The notes below the pieces were generated by a model, which searched no databases, was not told where the DNA came from, and saw only the letters and a program-made list of their open reading frames with translations. This document shows, one piece after another, positions 8,091 to 17,445 of a stretch of 64,000 nt of DNA. This stretch comes from Verrucomicrobiota bacterium. Lineage in GTDB: Bacteria > Verrucomicrobiota > Verrucomicrobiia > Verrucomicrobiales > DEV007. Made by a program: the position numbers and the translations under genes. Location of the stretch: NCBI GenBank assembly GCA_020630975.1, contig JAHDID010000008.1:82823-146822 (forward strand). Direction: 5' to 3'. Within the stretch, counting starts at the first letter, position 1. Every line of letters begins with the position of its first letter.

Positions 8091-8300
8091 CAAAGAGGTT
8101 GAAAACATATCTATCACCAGCGACATGAGGCAAGCTGAATCTATGCGAATTGCAGCCAGTCAATTACGACCCACGCCCCCTGTGAAGGTGATTAAGTCGT
8201 CACACAAAGATAAAATATTTTTGTATTGGGTAACTGGTGATAGACGTGCCTAGATTTCAAGCATTGCCTCTACGATTATACCTCGCTGGATAGCGGCGAA

Positions 8301-9365
8301 CTAGGAGCCATGCTGCTCGAAATCTTCCAATATCTGAATCACTTTCTCGGTCTGCTCTTTGGTCCCAATGGTGATCCGCAGCCCTACTGCACCATTAGCA
8401 TCTTTCTTAGGGCGGACCAATACGCCCGCTTGCTGCAGCGCCTGCTCGACGTCATCTGGATTCTCAGGAAAGGTCCAAAGGTAATTGGCGGAACTCGGCC
8501 AAAACACAATTCCTTTATCCTCTAGATACTTCTCGAACAAAGGCTTGGACTCTTCCATCACCTCGCGAGTGTAGGTCTGCATATCCTCGGGAGACTCTAG
8601 TGCTGCCTGACAGGCTACGATAGCCAACTGGTTGATATCATACGGTCCACGTACCTTTAGCAGAGATTCTATATTCTCCGCCGCAGACATGAGGTACCCC
8701 ATACGCAAAGAGGGAATACCCCAGGTCTTAGAAAAAGTGCGAGTGATTAAAAGATTCGGATAAGAAGAGATCAAGTCGACTACCGTTTCCCTCATATACT
8801 CGTAGTAGCACTCATCCACTAGCACCGCCGCATCAGGAGCGGCCCGCAGTATGCGGACGATATCATCTTTGGACACAGGAGTACCACAGGGGTTGTTCGG
8901 ATTTGCCACACAGATGATTCGCGTCCTTTCGTTGATCGCACTCAATACGCCCTCGATAGGGAACCCAGTCTCACGATCATACTGCGGAGAGATTACCTTT
9001 AGATCCTCGATCGCAGCGCACTGGGTGTACATCGCAAAACTAGGCTCAGGAATGATCGCCTCGTGCCCCAGCTGAGCGGCCGCTCTAAACACTAGGTCGA
9101 TCCCCTGGTCCGAGCCGTTTGTGATCATCAGCTGCTGCTCCTCTACCCCACTGTAGGCGGCTATCTGCGCCACGACGTCCCCATAAGAGGGATACATCTG
9201 CAAGCGGCCCGACTGAATGTAATCGATCAGCGCCTGCTCGATGCACTGGGATATGGGCAAAGTCCGCTCATTGAAATCCAGTAGTAAAAAACGATCCGGA
9301 TCTCGACCCTCCAGGGGCGGCTTATAGGCCCCCATCGACATAATGTGGTTGTTAAAAATAGGCAT
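8301..9365 (-). CDS. hisC: Histidinol-phosphate aminotransferase-like class I/II aminotransferase
   Basis: 354 residues. Fold-type I PLP enzyme: the N-terminal HIMSMGAYKPPLEGR is the usual HisC opening, with LLDFNERTLP (substrate loop), GSDQGIDLVFRA, ANPNNPCGTP (Asn that contacts PLP), VDECYYEY (Asp184), and the PLP lysine K213 in TRTFSKTWGIPSLRMGYL. HisC converts imidazole-acetol phosphate plus glutamate to histidinol phosphate. Related members handle aromatic or threonine-phosphate substrates, and no other his gene is nearby, so substrate is uncertain. Monocistronic: flanked by a convergent gene and, 95 bp upstream, by the end of a sulfatase gene. Confidence 0.85.
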   Translation of the reverse strand: MPIFNNHIMSMGAYKPPLEGRDPDRFLLLDFNERTLPISQCIEQALIDYIQSGRLQMYPSYGDVVAQIAAYSGVEEQQLMITNGSDQGIDLVFRAAAQLGHEAIIPEPSFAMYTQCAAIEDLKVISPQYDRETGFPIEGVLSAINERTRIICVANPNNPCGTPVSKDDIVRILRAAPDAAVLVDECYYEYMRETVVDLISSYPNLLITRTFSKTWGIPSLRMGYLMSAAENIESLLKVRGPYDINQLAIVACQAALESPEDMQTYTREVMEESKPLFEKYLEDKGIVFWPSSANYLWTFPENPDDVEQALQQAGVLVRPKKDANGAVGLRITIGTKEQTEKVIQILEDFEQHGS

Positions 9366-9460
9366 GGCTAAGAGACCTCGCTCAAGGCCGGCAACCTACG
9401 ATCATTTTCCACCCTCGCAGCTGTTGTTTTTTGCGATCAGACTTTATCCAAGCGGGGTGC

Positions 9461-10918
9461 CTAGCGATCCCAGAAGCTGCCCTCAGCCTGGATCTGCTGA
9501 ACCAGCTTTTCGCGCAAAGCCCTCAGCTCCATGACTCGCTCCGGCTGCTCTGCCGCTCGGTCGATCCTCTCGCTCAGATCCTCCTCGACATTGAATAAAA
9601 TAGGTTTCTCCAAAGTCGCCTCGAAACCGTGTTTGGTCCCCAATTGGGAAATCAGCCGTGTGTGCAGCTTCCAGCTACCGGAACGGATCGCATTCACCTC
9701 ATTCCGCGGCCCGCTATAAAGCAAAGTGAAGGGCAGCTCCTCTGGCTGATCCTCCAGCAGATACCGGCTCACATCCCGCCCATCTAGGGTGCAGCTAGGC
9801 AGGGAGGCACCTGTGAGACTGCAGATGGTCGGTAGGATATCTAGAGTCGAAACTGGCTGCAGCTTATTGCCCGACTTGATCATCCCTGGCCAGTAAAAGA
9901 TGCCAGGCACCCGGTGACCACCTTCCCAGTTGGAGCCTTTGCCATCGCGAAAAGGCATAGCGTAGCCGACATGCATCCTAGCCTCGCCATATTTGGTCTC
10001 CGCCATGTCCCTAAACCGCACCCAAGGCCCATTATCAGAAGAAAAGATGATGATAGTATTCTCGATGATCCCCGCCCTCTCCAATGCTTTTTGAATCTGT
10101 CCCACCGAGTCATCCACCTCCGCCATCGCATCGCCTAGGATACCGCGGCGCGACTTCCCTTTAAACGCATCACTGGCGAACACGCCCAGATGTGGCTGAT
10201 TGTGAGCCACATAGGCAAAAAAAGGTTCATCCTTGTGATCCTCGATGAATTTCACAACCTCGCGAGTGTATAGCCCGACCAACGACTCCGATGCCTCTAT
10301 ATCCGATGGTAGATCTTTTGCCATAGTCGTGTAGCCAGGTATCGGATCGTCCCCCTTCCCATCATAGGCGATCAGTTTGGCGTTGCCATAGTCATGCGAC
10401 ACATTGGTCCCCACCCAGCGATCGAACCCATGGGCAGGCGGAAAGGCACTAGCAGCCATTTGATTGCCCGCATGCGCATTACCGAGATGCCATTTGCCAA
10501 ACATGCCTGTGGCATAGCCGTGGCCTTTCAGGATCTCGGCCAAAGTCTGCTCATCAGGGTGGATATGTTTCTTTGCACCAGGCCCGATCACCCACGAGCC
10601 CAGGCCACTCCGAGCTGGGTAGCGCCCTGTGAGCAATGAATAGCGAGATACCGAACAAGCTGGCGACGTCACGTAGAATTGAGTGAAATTAGCACCTTCA
10701 TACGCCAACCTCGCAATCTCAGGCGTCTCGATCACTGGATTGCCATTGTGAGAAAAGTCACCATAACCAGCATCGTCCAGATACACCACGATCACATTCG
10801 GTCTATCAGCAGCCTCACGAGCTACTGTGAACTCAAGCAAAACACTCGCCAGTAGTACACACCCCCAAATATATACCAACCTATGCGACGACTGACCAAC
10901 CAGAAATGAACCACTCAT
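9461..10918 (-). CDS. S1-family sulfatase, membrane-targeted or secreted
   Basis: 485 residues from ATG 10918; an in-frame GTG at 10954 would add 12 residues. A hydrophobic segment (about 15-30, LVYIWGCVLLASVLLEF) acts as signal peptide or anchor. The core begins NVIVVYLDDAGYGDFSHNGN with the metal pair Asp48-Asp49. The active-site loop is C88-S-V-S-R followed by YSLLTGRYPARSGL; the third position is Val, where P or A is expected. Further family motifs: GMFGKWHLGNAH, AYVAHNQPHLGVF, FSSDNGPWVRF, DGKGSNWEGGHRVPG. Typical of arylsulfatase-A-like enzymes acting on sulfated glycans. Start codon not certain. Confidence 0.88.
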   Translation of the reverse strand: MSGSFLVGQSSHRLVYIWGCVLLASVLLEFTVAREAADRPNVIVVYLDDAGYGDFSHNGNPVIETPEIARLAYEGANFTQFYVTSPACSVSRYSLLTGRYPARSGLGSWVIGPGAKKHIHPDEQTLAEILKGHGYATGMFGKWHLGNAHAGNQMAASAFPPAHGFDRWVGTNVSHDYGNAKLIAYDGKGDDPIPGYTTMAKDLPSDIEASESLVGLYTREVVKFIEDHKDEPFFAYVAHNQPHLGVFASDAFKGKSRRGILGDAMAEVDDSVGQIQKALERAGIIENTIIIFSSDNGPWVRFRDMAETKYGEARMHVGYAMPFRDGKGSNWEGGHRVPGIFYWPGMIKSGNKLQPVSTLDILPTICSLTGASLPSCTLDGRDVSRYLLEDQPEELPFTLLYSGPRNEVNAIRSGSWKLHTRLISQLGTKHGFEATLEKPILFNVEEDLSERIDRAAEQPERVMELRALREKLVQQIQAEGSFWDR

Positions 10919-11021
10919 TGGGCATAAACCAAGCAGATACGCTTTGTTTGTCACAACCTAATTTAGGCGCGATAAGTCATACCTTACCAATCGCCGACGC
11001 CACCGCTAACACTCTGACAAT

Positions 11022-11501
11022 ATGCCCGAGATCAAGCTCACCACCCACATAAAAGCTCCGCCCGAGCGTGTATTCGACTTAGCGAGAAGCATCGATGCAC
11101 ACACCTCGAGCACCGAACAAACTGGCGAACGTGCCGTAGCTGGTCGCACATCGGGAATGATCGAACTCGGAGAAAGTGTCACCTGGGAGGCCAGACACCT
11201 AGGCGTAAAACAGCAGCTAACCGTGGAAATCACCGGCTTTGATCGCCCTCACAGATTTGAAGATCAAATGACCAAAGGTGCCTTTGCATCTATGCGGCAT
11301 GTCCATCAGTTCCAGCCAACCGACGAAGGCACACTCATGACAGACGAATTTCATTTCTCAGCGCCCCTAGGCATTCTGGGGCGCATCGCCGAACAGCTAT
11401 TTCTAACCCGGTATATGACCAGTTTCCTAACGACTCGAAATCAGGCTCTCAAAGAAATGGCGGAATCGGAACAGTGGCGTCACTACAGCAATACCGACTA
11501 A
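11022..11501 (+). CDS. SRPBCC (START-like) ligand-binding family protein
   Basis: 159 residues. The start MPEIKLTTHIKAPPERVFDL is the first beta strand and helix of the SRPBCC helix-grip fold (aromatase/cyclase and related). It continues with GESVTWEARHLGVKQQLTV, FDRPHRFEDQMTKGAF and the C-terminal long helix that closes the cavity (FLTRYMTSFLTTRNQALKEM). Such proteins bind hydrophobic ligands; in bacteria this subgroup is often annotated as cell division inhibitor-like or coenzyme-Q-binding-like, with no proven role. It stands alone between sulfatases and converges with the two-domain sulfatase. Confidence 0.82.
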   Translation: MPEIKLTTHIKAPPERVFDLARSIDAHTSSTEQTGERAVAGRTSGMIELGESVTWEARHLGVKQQLTVEITGFDRPHRFEDQMTKGAFASMRHVHQFQPTDEGTLMTDEFHFSAPLGILGRIAEQLFLTRYMTSFLTTRNQALKEMAESEQWRHYSNTD

Positions 11502-11531
11502 AGAAGATCGCCTTCTCGCCGTCCGACTACG

Positions 11532-14432
11532 CTATCTCACCTTACCCGGATAGACCTTGTTAGGGTTCTGATTGTGCTCGACGACTCCCCTGCGGCTCCC
11601 CTTTGCGTAGTCATAGTTACGATTCCCTGGGCCACCCCAGGCTTTACTATTGGGCAGGGTGCTATCCCAGGCATCGAACTTATCCTGCAATCGCTGGGCC
11701 AGCTTGGGACGCTTCGCGGCGAGGTCCTGATACTCGCCGGGATCTTCGGATAGATCGAAAAGCTTGATCGACATATCACCACTAGCGTCATTCCAGGTCA
11801 GCTTCCAGTCTCCCTCACGGATAGCGTAGTCATTGTCCCTACGCCAGTATAGTGTCTCGTGCGGTCTATCCTGACCGCGCCTGCCTTGTAGAAACGGCAG
11901 TAGATCGACACCATCGAAAGGCAGCCCTTTTTCCGGCGCATCAACGCCGACAGTAGCCGCCACAGTCGGGACGATATCTAGCGCACTGACTGGCAAACTA
12001 TAGGTCGAGCCCGCAGCGATCTGTGCAGGCCAGCGCATGGTAAACGGCACTTTGATCCCACCCTCGTAGGTGTCGCCTTTAAACCCTCGGTGAGGCCCAG
12101 GATTCGACATGACGGTATCGCCACGCGGCTGCGCATTATCCTTTGGCTTAGGCTTCAGCCCCTGCCCTCGCGGTGAGCCATTGTCGGACAGAAAAATCAC
12201 AATGGTGTCGTCTGCCACTCCTGCCTGGTCGAGACTATCCAGGACTCTGCCGATACCATCGTCCATCGCCAAAATCATCGCTGCGAAAAATCTCCGATCC
12301 TCGCCTCCAGCTAGATGCTTGGTTCGCTCCAGATACTTATCAGGTACCTGCCAGGGATGATGGACCGCATTGTAGGACAAAAATAGGAAAAACGGACTGT
12401 CGGGCTTGTGATTGATGAAACTAACTGCGCGATCGCTAAACTCATCCGTCAGATAGATATCCTTGGTCGCAGGTAGCATTTTGTTATTCCGAAAAACCGG
12501 CCATTTATCTTTTCGCTCTGCGAACACAGGCTGCCACTCGGTATAGGTATGCGAACCATTCAGAAATCCCCAAAAGAAATGAAACCCGCGAGCATTGGGC
12601 CGCAGTGGCTCGTCGACACCGAGGTGCCATTTGCCGACCATACCACAGCGATAACCATGAGGCCGCAGGATCTCTGCCAGAGTTGGCTGGCTGGTCGGCA
12701 GCCCCGACATACGGAACTGAGGCTGAACCTTGTCTGGATAGCCAGTGGCATTAGCGTTCTCCCCTGCCCCGAGTCGCTGCTGGTAGACACCCGTCACCAG
12801 TCCCGCTCGCGAGGGGCCACAGACAGATGCCGACACATAGCCCTGACTGAACTGCACACCTCCCTTGGCGATCCGGTCGATGTTTGGCGTCAGCACATCA
12901 TCGAATCCATGATAACCGACATCTCCCCACCCGAGGTCATCGGCGAATATCAAAACAACATTGGGCTTTGTCTCAGACGTCGCCGCTGTCCCCGCTGCCA
13001 TAGACGCATCATCCGAGGCCAGTATCGTATCCATCCGATTCTGTAGCTGGTCGATCGTATCTCGATCTGCCGATGACAAATCATCGCGACTCAAAGGCTT
13101 TTTCTCATCCAGATCATTGGCCAGATCATAACAAGTACCATCATCGTACAGCTTCCAGCGCGCCTCATGTATCGACGTCTTAGCGGCCTCCTGCTTTCTA
13201 CCAAACTCCCAGTAATGACAAAACACCACATCTCGATCCGTCACATCACTCTCTCCCTTCAGCGCTGAGGCGAGAGACTTACCATCCTGAATCCGATCAC
13301 TAGGCAACTCGCCTCCACCTAGCTCGACAAAGGTGGTAAAAAAATCGGTAAAGTCGACCAACCCTGTATTGGTGTGGCCGATCTGTTGGAAATTTTTTCG
13401 ATACCTAGGCCAGTCTACGATCAGCGGCACATGGACCCCACGCTCACTCATCAGATCCTTTCCACCCGGTATCATCCCCCGGTCGGTACGTGTGAGTGGG
13501 CCCTCAAAGTCATCCTTAGGTTTGCGAGCTTTACCCTCCTCTAGGTGCTCGATATGGCGCACACCATGGATTCCGTCGACCTTGGGGAAACCTTCAGGAG
13601 CCGGTTTGGTCACCTTCACGGGATAGGTCGTGCCATTATCTCCGGTAAAGAGAACTAGAGTATTGTCCCGAATCCCTTCATCCTCCAAAGTCGATAAAAC
13701 TCGGCCGACCAAGTGATCTGTGTACTCAATCATATCGCCGAAGTACTTTAGCTCAGATATCTTCTTACCGCTCTTGTCACCATCCGTGGACAATGGAGTC
13801 GGCACAAACGGCGAGTGAGGCAAGATCATCGGATAGTAGAGAAAGAACGGCTCCTCTTTATTCCGACGAATAAAGTCGCACGCGTACTCATTGAGCATAT
13901 CTGGCCCATAGCTGTTCTTACTCTCATACAGCTCACCATTGGCCACGATCACCGGATACCCCCAAAACCTCTCCCACCCACGAGTCTTGCGGTCGAACGG
14001 CTTCTCCGGCATGATACTGTTTTGCAGGCAATACTCATCGAAGCCGATCTGATGAGGCGTCTCATGGTCACCGCCCAACTGCCACTTTCCTACCATACAA
14101 GTGGTGTAACCCGCATCCTGGAGCTGATGCCCAAAAGTCCTCTCACCGACAGGGAACTGCCCAAAGCCAATGTAGTTGCGATGTGTGTAGCGCCCCGTCA
14201 TCAACTGAACTCGAGTCGGCGTGCAGAGCGGTGTGGAATACGCCCGCTCAAACTTAACACCAGACGACGCCATACCATCTAATACAGGTGTCTGATAATC
14301 CTGAGTCCCATAGGCACCGATGGTCTCTGCACCGAGATCATCCGCCATGATCATGATGATATTGGGACGATCGTCGGCGTGGACACTCAAGACCAATGCC
14401 CATGAAATAAAGAAAAAACAACAAATGGTCAT
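11532..14432 (-). CDS. Two-domain sulfatase fusion
   Basis: 966 residues, about twice the family length, because two complete S1 sulfatases are fused in one frame. Signal peptide 1-19 (FFFISWALVLSVHA). Domain 1 (about 20-470): metal pair Asp31-Asp32, active site C70-T-P-T-R, GKWQLGGDHE, FTGDNGTTYP. Domain 2 (about 489-966): NVVLIFADDLGWGDVG with Asp498-Asp499, active site C538-G-P-S-R, GKWHLGVDEPLRP, FLSDNGSPRG. Both sites match the formylglycine motif C-x-P-x-R. The linker (about 465-488, MDTILASDDASMAAGTAATS) has no second signal peptide, so both halves should be exported together. The two domains differ in sequence, so this is not a recent tandem duplication; they may remove two sulfates from one glycan in series. 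Confidence 0.92.
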   Translation of the reverse strand: MTICCFFFISWALVLSVHADDRPNIIMIMADDLGAETIGAYGTQDYQTPVLDGMASSGVKFERAYSTPLCTPTRVQLMTGRYTHRNYIGFGQFPVGERTFGHQLQDAGYTTCMVGKWQLGGDHETPHQIGFDEYCLQNSIMPEKPFDRKTRGWERFWGYPVIVANGELYESKNSYGPDMLNEYACDFIRRNKEEPFFLYYPMILPHSPFVPTPLSTDGDKSGKKISELKYFGDMIEYTDHLVGRVLSTLEDEGIRDNTLVLFTGDNGTTYPVKVTKPAPEGFPKVDGIHGVRHIEHLEEGKARKPKDDFEGPLTRTDRGMIPGGKDLMSERGVHVPLIVDWPRYRKNFQQIGHTNTGLVDFTDFFTTFVELGGGELPSDRIQDGKSLASALKGESDVTDRDVVFCHYWEFGRKQEAAKTSIHEARWKLYDDGTCYDLANDLDEKKPLSRDDLSSADRDTIDQLQNRMDTILASDDASMAAGTAATSETKPNVVLIFADDLGWGDVGYHGFDDVLTPNIDRIAKGGVQFSQGYVSASVCGPSRAGLVTGVYQQRLGAGENANATGYPDKVQPQFRMSGLPTSQPTLAEILRPHGYRCGMVGKWHLGVDEPLRPNARGFHFFWGFLNGSHTYTEWQPVFAERKDKWPVFRNNKMLPATKDIYLTDEFSDRAVSFINHKPDSPFFLFLSYNAVHHPWQVPDKYLERTKHLAGGEDRRFFAAMILAMDDGIGRVLDSLDQAGVADDTIVIFLSDNGSPRGQGLKPKPKDNAQPRGDTVMSNPGPHRGFKGDTYEGGIKVPFTMRWPAQIAAGSTYSLPVSALDIVPTVAATVGVDAPEKGLPFDGVDLLPFLQGRRGQDRPHETLYWRRDNDYAIREGDWKLTWNDASGDMSIKLFDLSEDPGEYQDLAAKRPKLAQRLQDKFDAWDSTLPNSKAWGGPGNRNYDYAKGSRRGVVEHNQNPNKVYPGKVR

Positions 14433-14453
14433 AAAATATATAATTACTATCGA

Positions 14454-14975
14454 CTAAATAACTGTGCTTTGATTGGCTTTAGAGTTCACTCGCTCAAACC
14501 TCATTTTTATCATTGCCAACAGATCTTCAAACTTTTCAGGATATAGCTCACCATCAATATGACTATATACATCTCGTAGTTCACTTGGAGAGCAATCTTG
14601 ATAAGTCGATTCACTCACTGGTTCATAATCAATCAGGGCCAATCCCTCAGCCTCATAAATTTTGCGCAAATGCCTCTCTTCCATTGAGACCATATCGTAG
14701 CGTTCATGCATCAAGTAGCGTTCACCCAGCTGATACAAACCAAATGAAACTAAAGCAAGAATTGTAAGCTTGATCATCAAAGGAACCAACCGAACCAAAA
14801 CATCCACGGCCTCGAGTCCTGAAAGTAACAACACTTCCGCAATAAGCCCCAACACGGTAAAGGTGATAGCAATCGCACCTATGACCATCAAAATGATACC
14901 GCAGATTACCTTGAAAGGTTGTATAGATTGCCCCTCCCCCTCGCTGCCAGCTGGCGCTCGATAAACTTCGTCCAT
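14454..14975 (-). CDS. Small integral membrane protein, unknown
   Basis: 173 residues from the ATG at 14975, which overlaps the stop of the PQQ gene as TGATG. Two hydrophobic segments (about 24-52 ICGIILMVIGAIAITFTVLG and following, and about 64-82 LVPLMIKLTILALVSFGLYQ) are followed by an acidic cytoplasmic tail (EERHLRKIYEAEGLALIDYE). No recognised domain. The overlap implies translational coupling with the PQQ-repeat protein, so the two probably work together at the envelope. Confidence 0.75.
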   Translation of the reverse strand: MDEVYRAPAGSEGEGQSIQPFKVICGIILMVIGAIAITFTVLGLIAEVLLLSGLEAVDVLVRLVPLMIKLTILALVSFGLYQLGERYLMHERYDMVSMEERHLRKIYEAEGLALIDYEPVSESTYQDCSPSELRDVYSHIDGELYPEKFEDLLAMIKMRFERVNSKANQSTVI

Positions 14976-16204
14976 CACTCAGTAGGCTTAGAAAATTTCC
15001 AAAGGTGTTTATCGCTACGAATGTATAAAGAATCGTCTGACAATGCCGGTGTCGATAAAATCGTATCATCTAGCTCAACCTCGCTCACCACCCGAGCCTC
15101 TGCCTCGCCAGTGATATCGATGCACTGGCCAACTCCCATCTCATTGAAGATATACAGATGCGAGCCATTCGATACCGGGCTGCAGCCAAATGGGCCTTTC
15201 AACCGAATGCGCCAGAGGCGTTCGCCAGTCTGCGGATCGCCACATGACAGCACACCGGCACCATTGATGGTATAGACTTTTCCATCTACTACGATAGGGC
15301 TAGCAGTCCCTGGACGCTGCGCTCCTTCGTTCCATAGCTTTTCGATACCAGATCCGTCAGCACTAGCTCGCAGTGCCGTGAGGCCATGCGACGGGACATA
15401 CAGGGTATCCCCCACCGCCACGCTCGACGGTATCGTAGACGCCCCTCCGTCGAAATCGAACAACGCCGACCCCGTCTTGGGCAATACGCCTAGCACCCCG
15501 GCACTCGACTGCAGCGCCACGACAGCCTGCTGATCCACCTGCATGACCACTGGCGAGGTCCAGTTAGCCTTCTTTGGACGATCGATCTTCCAGCGATTCA
15601 ATCCCGTCGCTGTATCGATACCCGCAGCGAAGGACTCGGAATCATTCTCGACCTGCACGACCACTGTATCGTCGGCGACAACTAGGGATGACGACATACC
15701 CAGACTATTCGATGCATTGGGGTAATCGAGCGTCAGTCCCCGCATCCAGCGCACGTCGCCATCTAGACTGACTGCTATCAGATCATTCGATGAGTAAAAG
15801 GCATAGATCGACTGGCCATCGCTAGCCGGGCTAGGTGCGGCCACGCAGGTCTTTTTGTGACACATAGTCCGACCTGTCGCCCAGAAGCGCCGCTCCCAGA
15901 TCGGCGCTCCATCGGCTGCTGAGAAACACAGTATATGCAGCTGGCGCTGCTCTGGCCCACTAGCCGCCGTCAGGTAGATGCGATCGCCTACTACCAGAGG
16001 ACTACCGAGCCCACGTCCCGGCAAGTCGATCTGCCAGGCGATCGCCCCTTCTGCTGCGAGATCGGTAGGTAGATCGGCACAATCGGAGACCACTCCATTG
16101 GCCCCCGGGCCTCGGAAATTCAGCCAATCGGCATGAGAGTCCATAGGTAGGTAAATGAGACATAGCCAAAACAGGTAGCGGATAAAAAACGAGACAGATC
16201 TCAT
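14975..16204 (-). CDS. PQQ-like beta-propeller repeat exoprotein
   Basis: 409 residues from ATG 16204 (an in-frame TTG lies at 16228). Signal peptide SFFIRYLFWLCLIYLPMDSHA. The mature part begins DWLNFRGPGANGVVSD, the usual start of verrucomicrobial/planctomycetal PQQ-binding-like propellers, and shows repeated blades ending in W-x-[FRL] units: GAPIWERRFW, GDVRWMRGL, GLNRWKIDR, SALFDFDGG, GERLWRIRL, KHLWKFSKP. No cofactor-binding dehydrogenase residues are evident; such proteins usually act as scaffolds (BamB-like) or sensors. It is the middle gene of a three-gene minus operon: 29 bp after the HEAT-like gene, and overlapping the next membrane protein gene. Confidence 0.85.
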   Translation of the reverse strand: MRSVSFFIRYLFWLCLIYLPMDSHADWLNFRGPGANGVVSDCADLPTDLAAEGAIAWQIDLPGRGLGSPLVVGDRIYLTAASGPEQRQLHILCFSAADGAPIWERRFWATGRTMCHKKTCVAAPSPASDGQSIYAFYSSNDLIAVSLDGDVRWMRGLTLDYPNASNSLGMSSSLVVADDTVVVQVENDSESFAAGIDTATGLNRWKIDRPKKANWTSPVVMQVDQQAVVALQSSAGVLGVLPKTGSALFDFDGGASTIPSSVAVGDTLYVPSHGLTALRASADGSGIEKLWNEGAQRPGTASPIVVDGKVYTINGAGVLSCGDPQTGERLWRIRLKGPFGCSPVSNGSHLYIFNEMGVGQCIDITGEAEARVVSEVELDDTILSTPALSDDSLYIRSDKHLWKFSKPTE

Positions 16205-16233
16205 GGGTAACGAATAGGGTGAATCCAATAAAA

Positions 16234-17418
16234 CTAAGCACTAGGGCGGCGTGTGGCGGCTGCCTTCTGCGGAGTCGGCTGCCGATCGGTCGACAGGATC
16301 GCAGTGCCAGTCTGGTCACAGACACGCAGCTGAAATTGCCACTGCTTGGTCCAGTCTTTTTCCTGCTCGCACTGGCACGCCTTGATCAAAATAGTGTTTC
16401 GCCCCGGCTTGATCGTGACCGGTAGCTGATACTGATCGATGCGGATACCTCGGTGATACTCGTCGCGGCCAAAAAGCAGCTCGCCATTGAACCAAACCTT
16501 CCAAGCATTCTTACAGCCCAGCCTCAACTGAGCTACCTGCTCACCATCGCTTTGGAATTCGGTATAGGCATAGGCGACCGCTTCCTTCAGAGGTGAAAAG
16601 GGCGAATTAAAATCCACCATCCCATAGTCATCAGACGTCGCATACTCGGTCCAGGAGACAGTCTTGCCATCGGCTAGCTTCCCCGGGTAGCTAGCCTCGA
16701 GATCGATCTGCTCCTCGGGTGGAAACACCGAGTCGAAACCCTCGCGCCCGGTATTGTCGAATGGGCCGATGATGTGCCAACACATGAGAAAACCAAACTG
16801 CGTCGGCAGATCCACAGTATCACCGATATCGCTACGCAGGTGTTTGGCTATGGTGGTGATCTGCTCGGCATCGCGCGCCGAGTCGAGAGCCCGGCGGAAG
16901 GTCTGACCCGCTGCCTCTTTATCCTCCGCGAGCGACGCCTTCGCCTGATCGATGAGCTGCTGCACAGCGATTCGACGCAGCGTAGGCGATGGATCGCTCA
17001 AAAAGCTAGGAATCAGCTTAAAGGCCAGATCCGCTTGGGAGCGCTGGAGTAGATCAAATGCCAATTCACGAGGTGCGGCGGGATTCGCGGTGTCTGATAT
17101 GAAATTCTGCATTTCCGCCAGCGGCAAGGCAGCGGCAGAGGTATCTGCGATACGACTATAGACCGTCTCCAGTGCCGAGCGCAGCCAGTTGCGCTGGAGT
17201 GGATCGTCGTGCTCCCCGATCGCTGCGAGCATTGGCAGGATAGTCTCGGCATCGCCACTGGACAACACCTGCCACGCCGCTGCCGCCTCCGCATGCCCTG
17301 CTCCCTCTGGACCGACAGCCGACAAGGCTGCGATGGAGTCCTCTAAGCTTGCGGACTGCCCGGATGAAAATGCTATCAAGCTAGCTAAAGCCAAAGCTAT
17401 CGACAAAAGACGGTGCAT
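16234..17418 (-). CDS. Secreted HEAT-like repeat protein with C-terminal beta-sandwich domain
   Basis: 394 residues from ATG 17418. Signal peptide MHRLLSIALALASLIAFSSG. Residues about 30-200 are paired helices (PMLAAIGEHDDPLQRNWLRS, AFDLLQRSQADLAFKLIPSF, PSPTLRRIAVQQLIDQAKAS) resembling HEAT repeats. From about 215 comes a domain starting GFLMCWHIIGPFDNTGREGF with VFPPEEQ, a motif that in planctomycetal and verrucomicrobial exoproteins precedes a sugar-binding-like beta sandwich (AWKVWFNGELLFGRDEYHRG, LPVTIKPGRNTILIKACQCE). First gene of the operon with the PQQ propeller protein. Function unknown; extracellular glycan or protein binding is inferred. Confidence 0.8.
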   Translation of the reverse strand: MHRLLSIALALASLIAFSSGQSASLEDSIAALSAVGPEGAGHAEAAAAWQVLSSGDAETILPMLAAIGEHDDPLQRNWLRSALETVYSRIADTSAAALPLAEMQNFISDTANPAAPRELAFDLLQRSQADLAFKLIPSFLSDPSPTLRRIAVQQLIDQAKASLAEDKEAAGQTFRRALDSARDAEQITTIAKHLRSDIGDTVDLPTQFGFLMCWHIIGPFDNTGREGFDSVFPPEEQIDLEASYPGKLADGKTVSWTEYATSDDYGMVDFNSPFSPLKEAVAYAYTEFQSDGEQVAQLRLGCKNAWKVWFNGELLFGRDEYHRGIRIDQYQLPVTIKPGRNTILIKACQCEQEKDWTKQWQFQLRVCDQTGTAILSTDRQPTPQKAAATRRPSA

Positions 17419-17445
17419 GCCGAAAGCATGGCTGAAAGATAGCAC

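Noticed and set aside
8068-8253. 61-codon frame overlapping the end of the FlaR-like gene
   Set aside because: It overlaps the real gene by 23 bp, has no Shine-Dalgarno site or recognisable sequence; the gap 8091-8300 is left without a feature.
16213-16220. AATAGGGT in the gap between the HEAT-like and PQQ genes
   Set aside because: Only 8 of the 11 core bases match, there is no second unit 21 bp away, so it is not counted as another array, though it is also behind a minus-strand stop codon.
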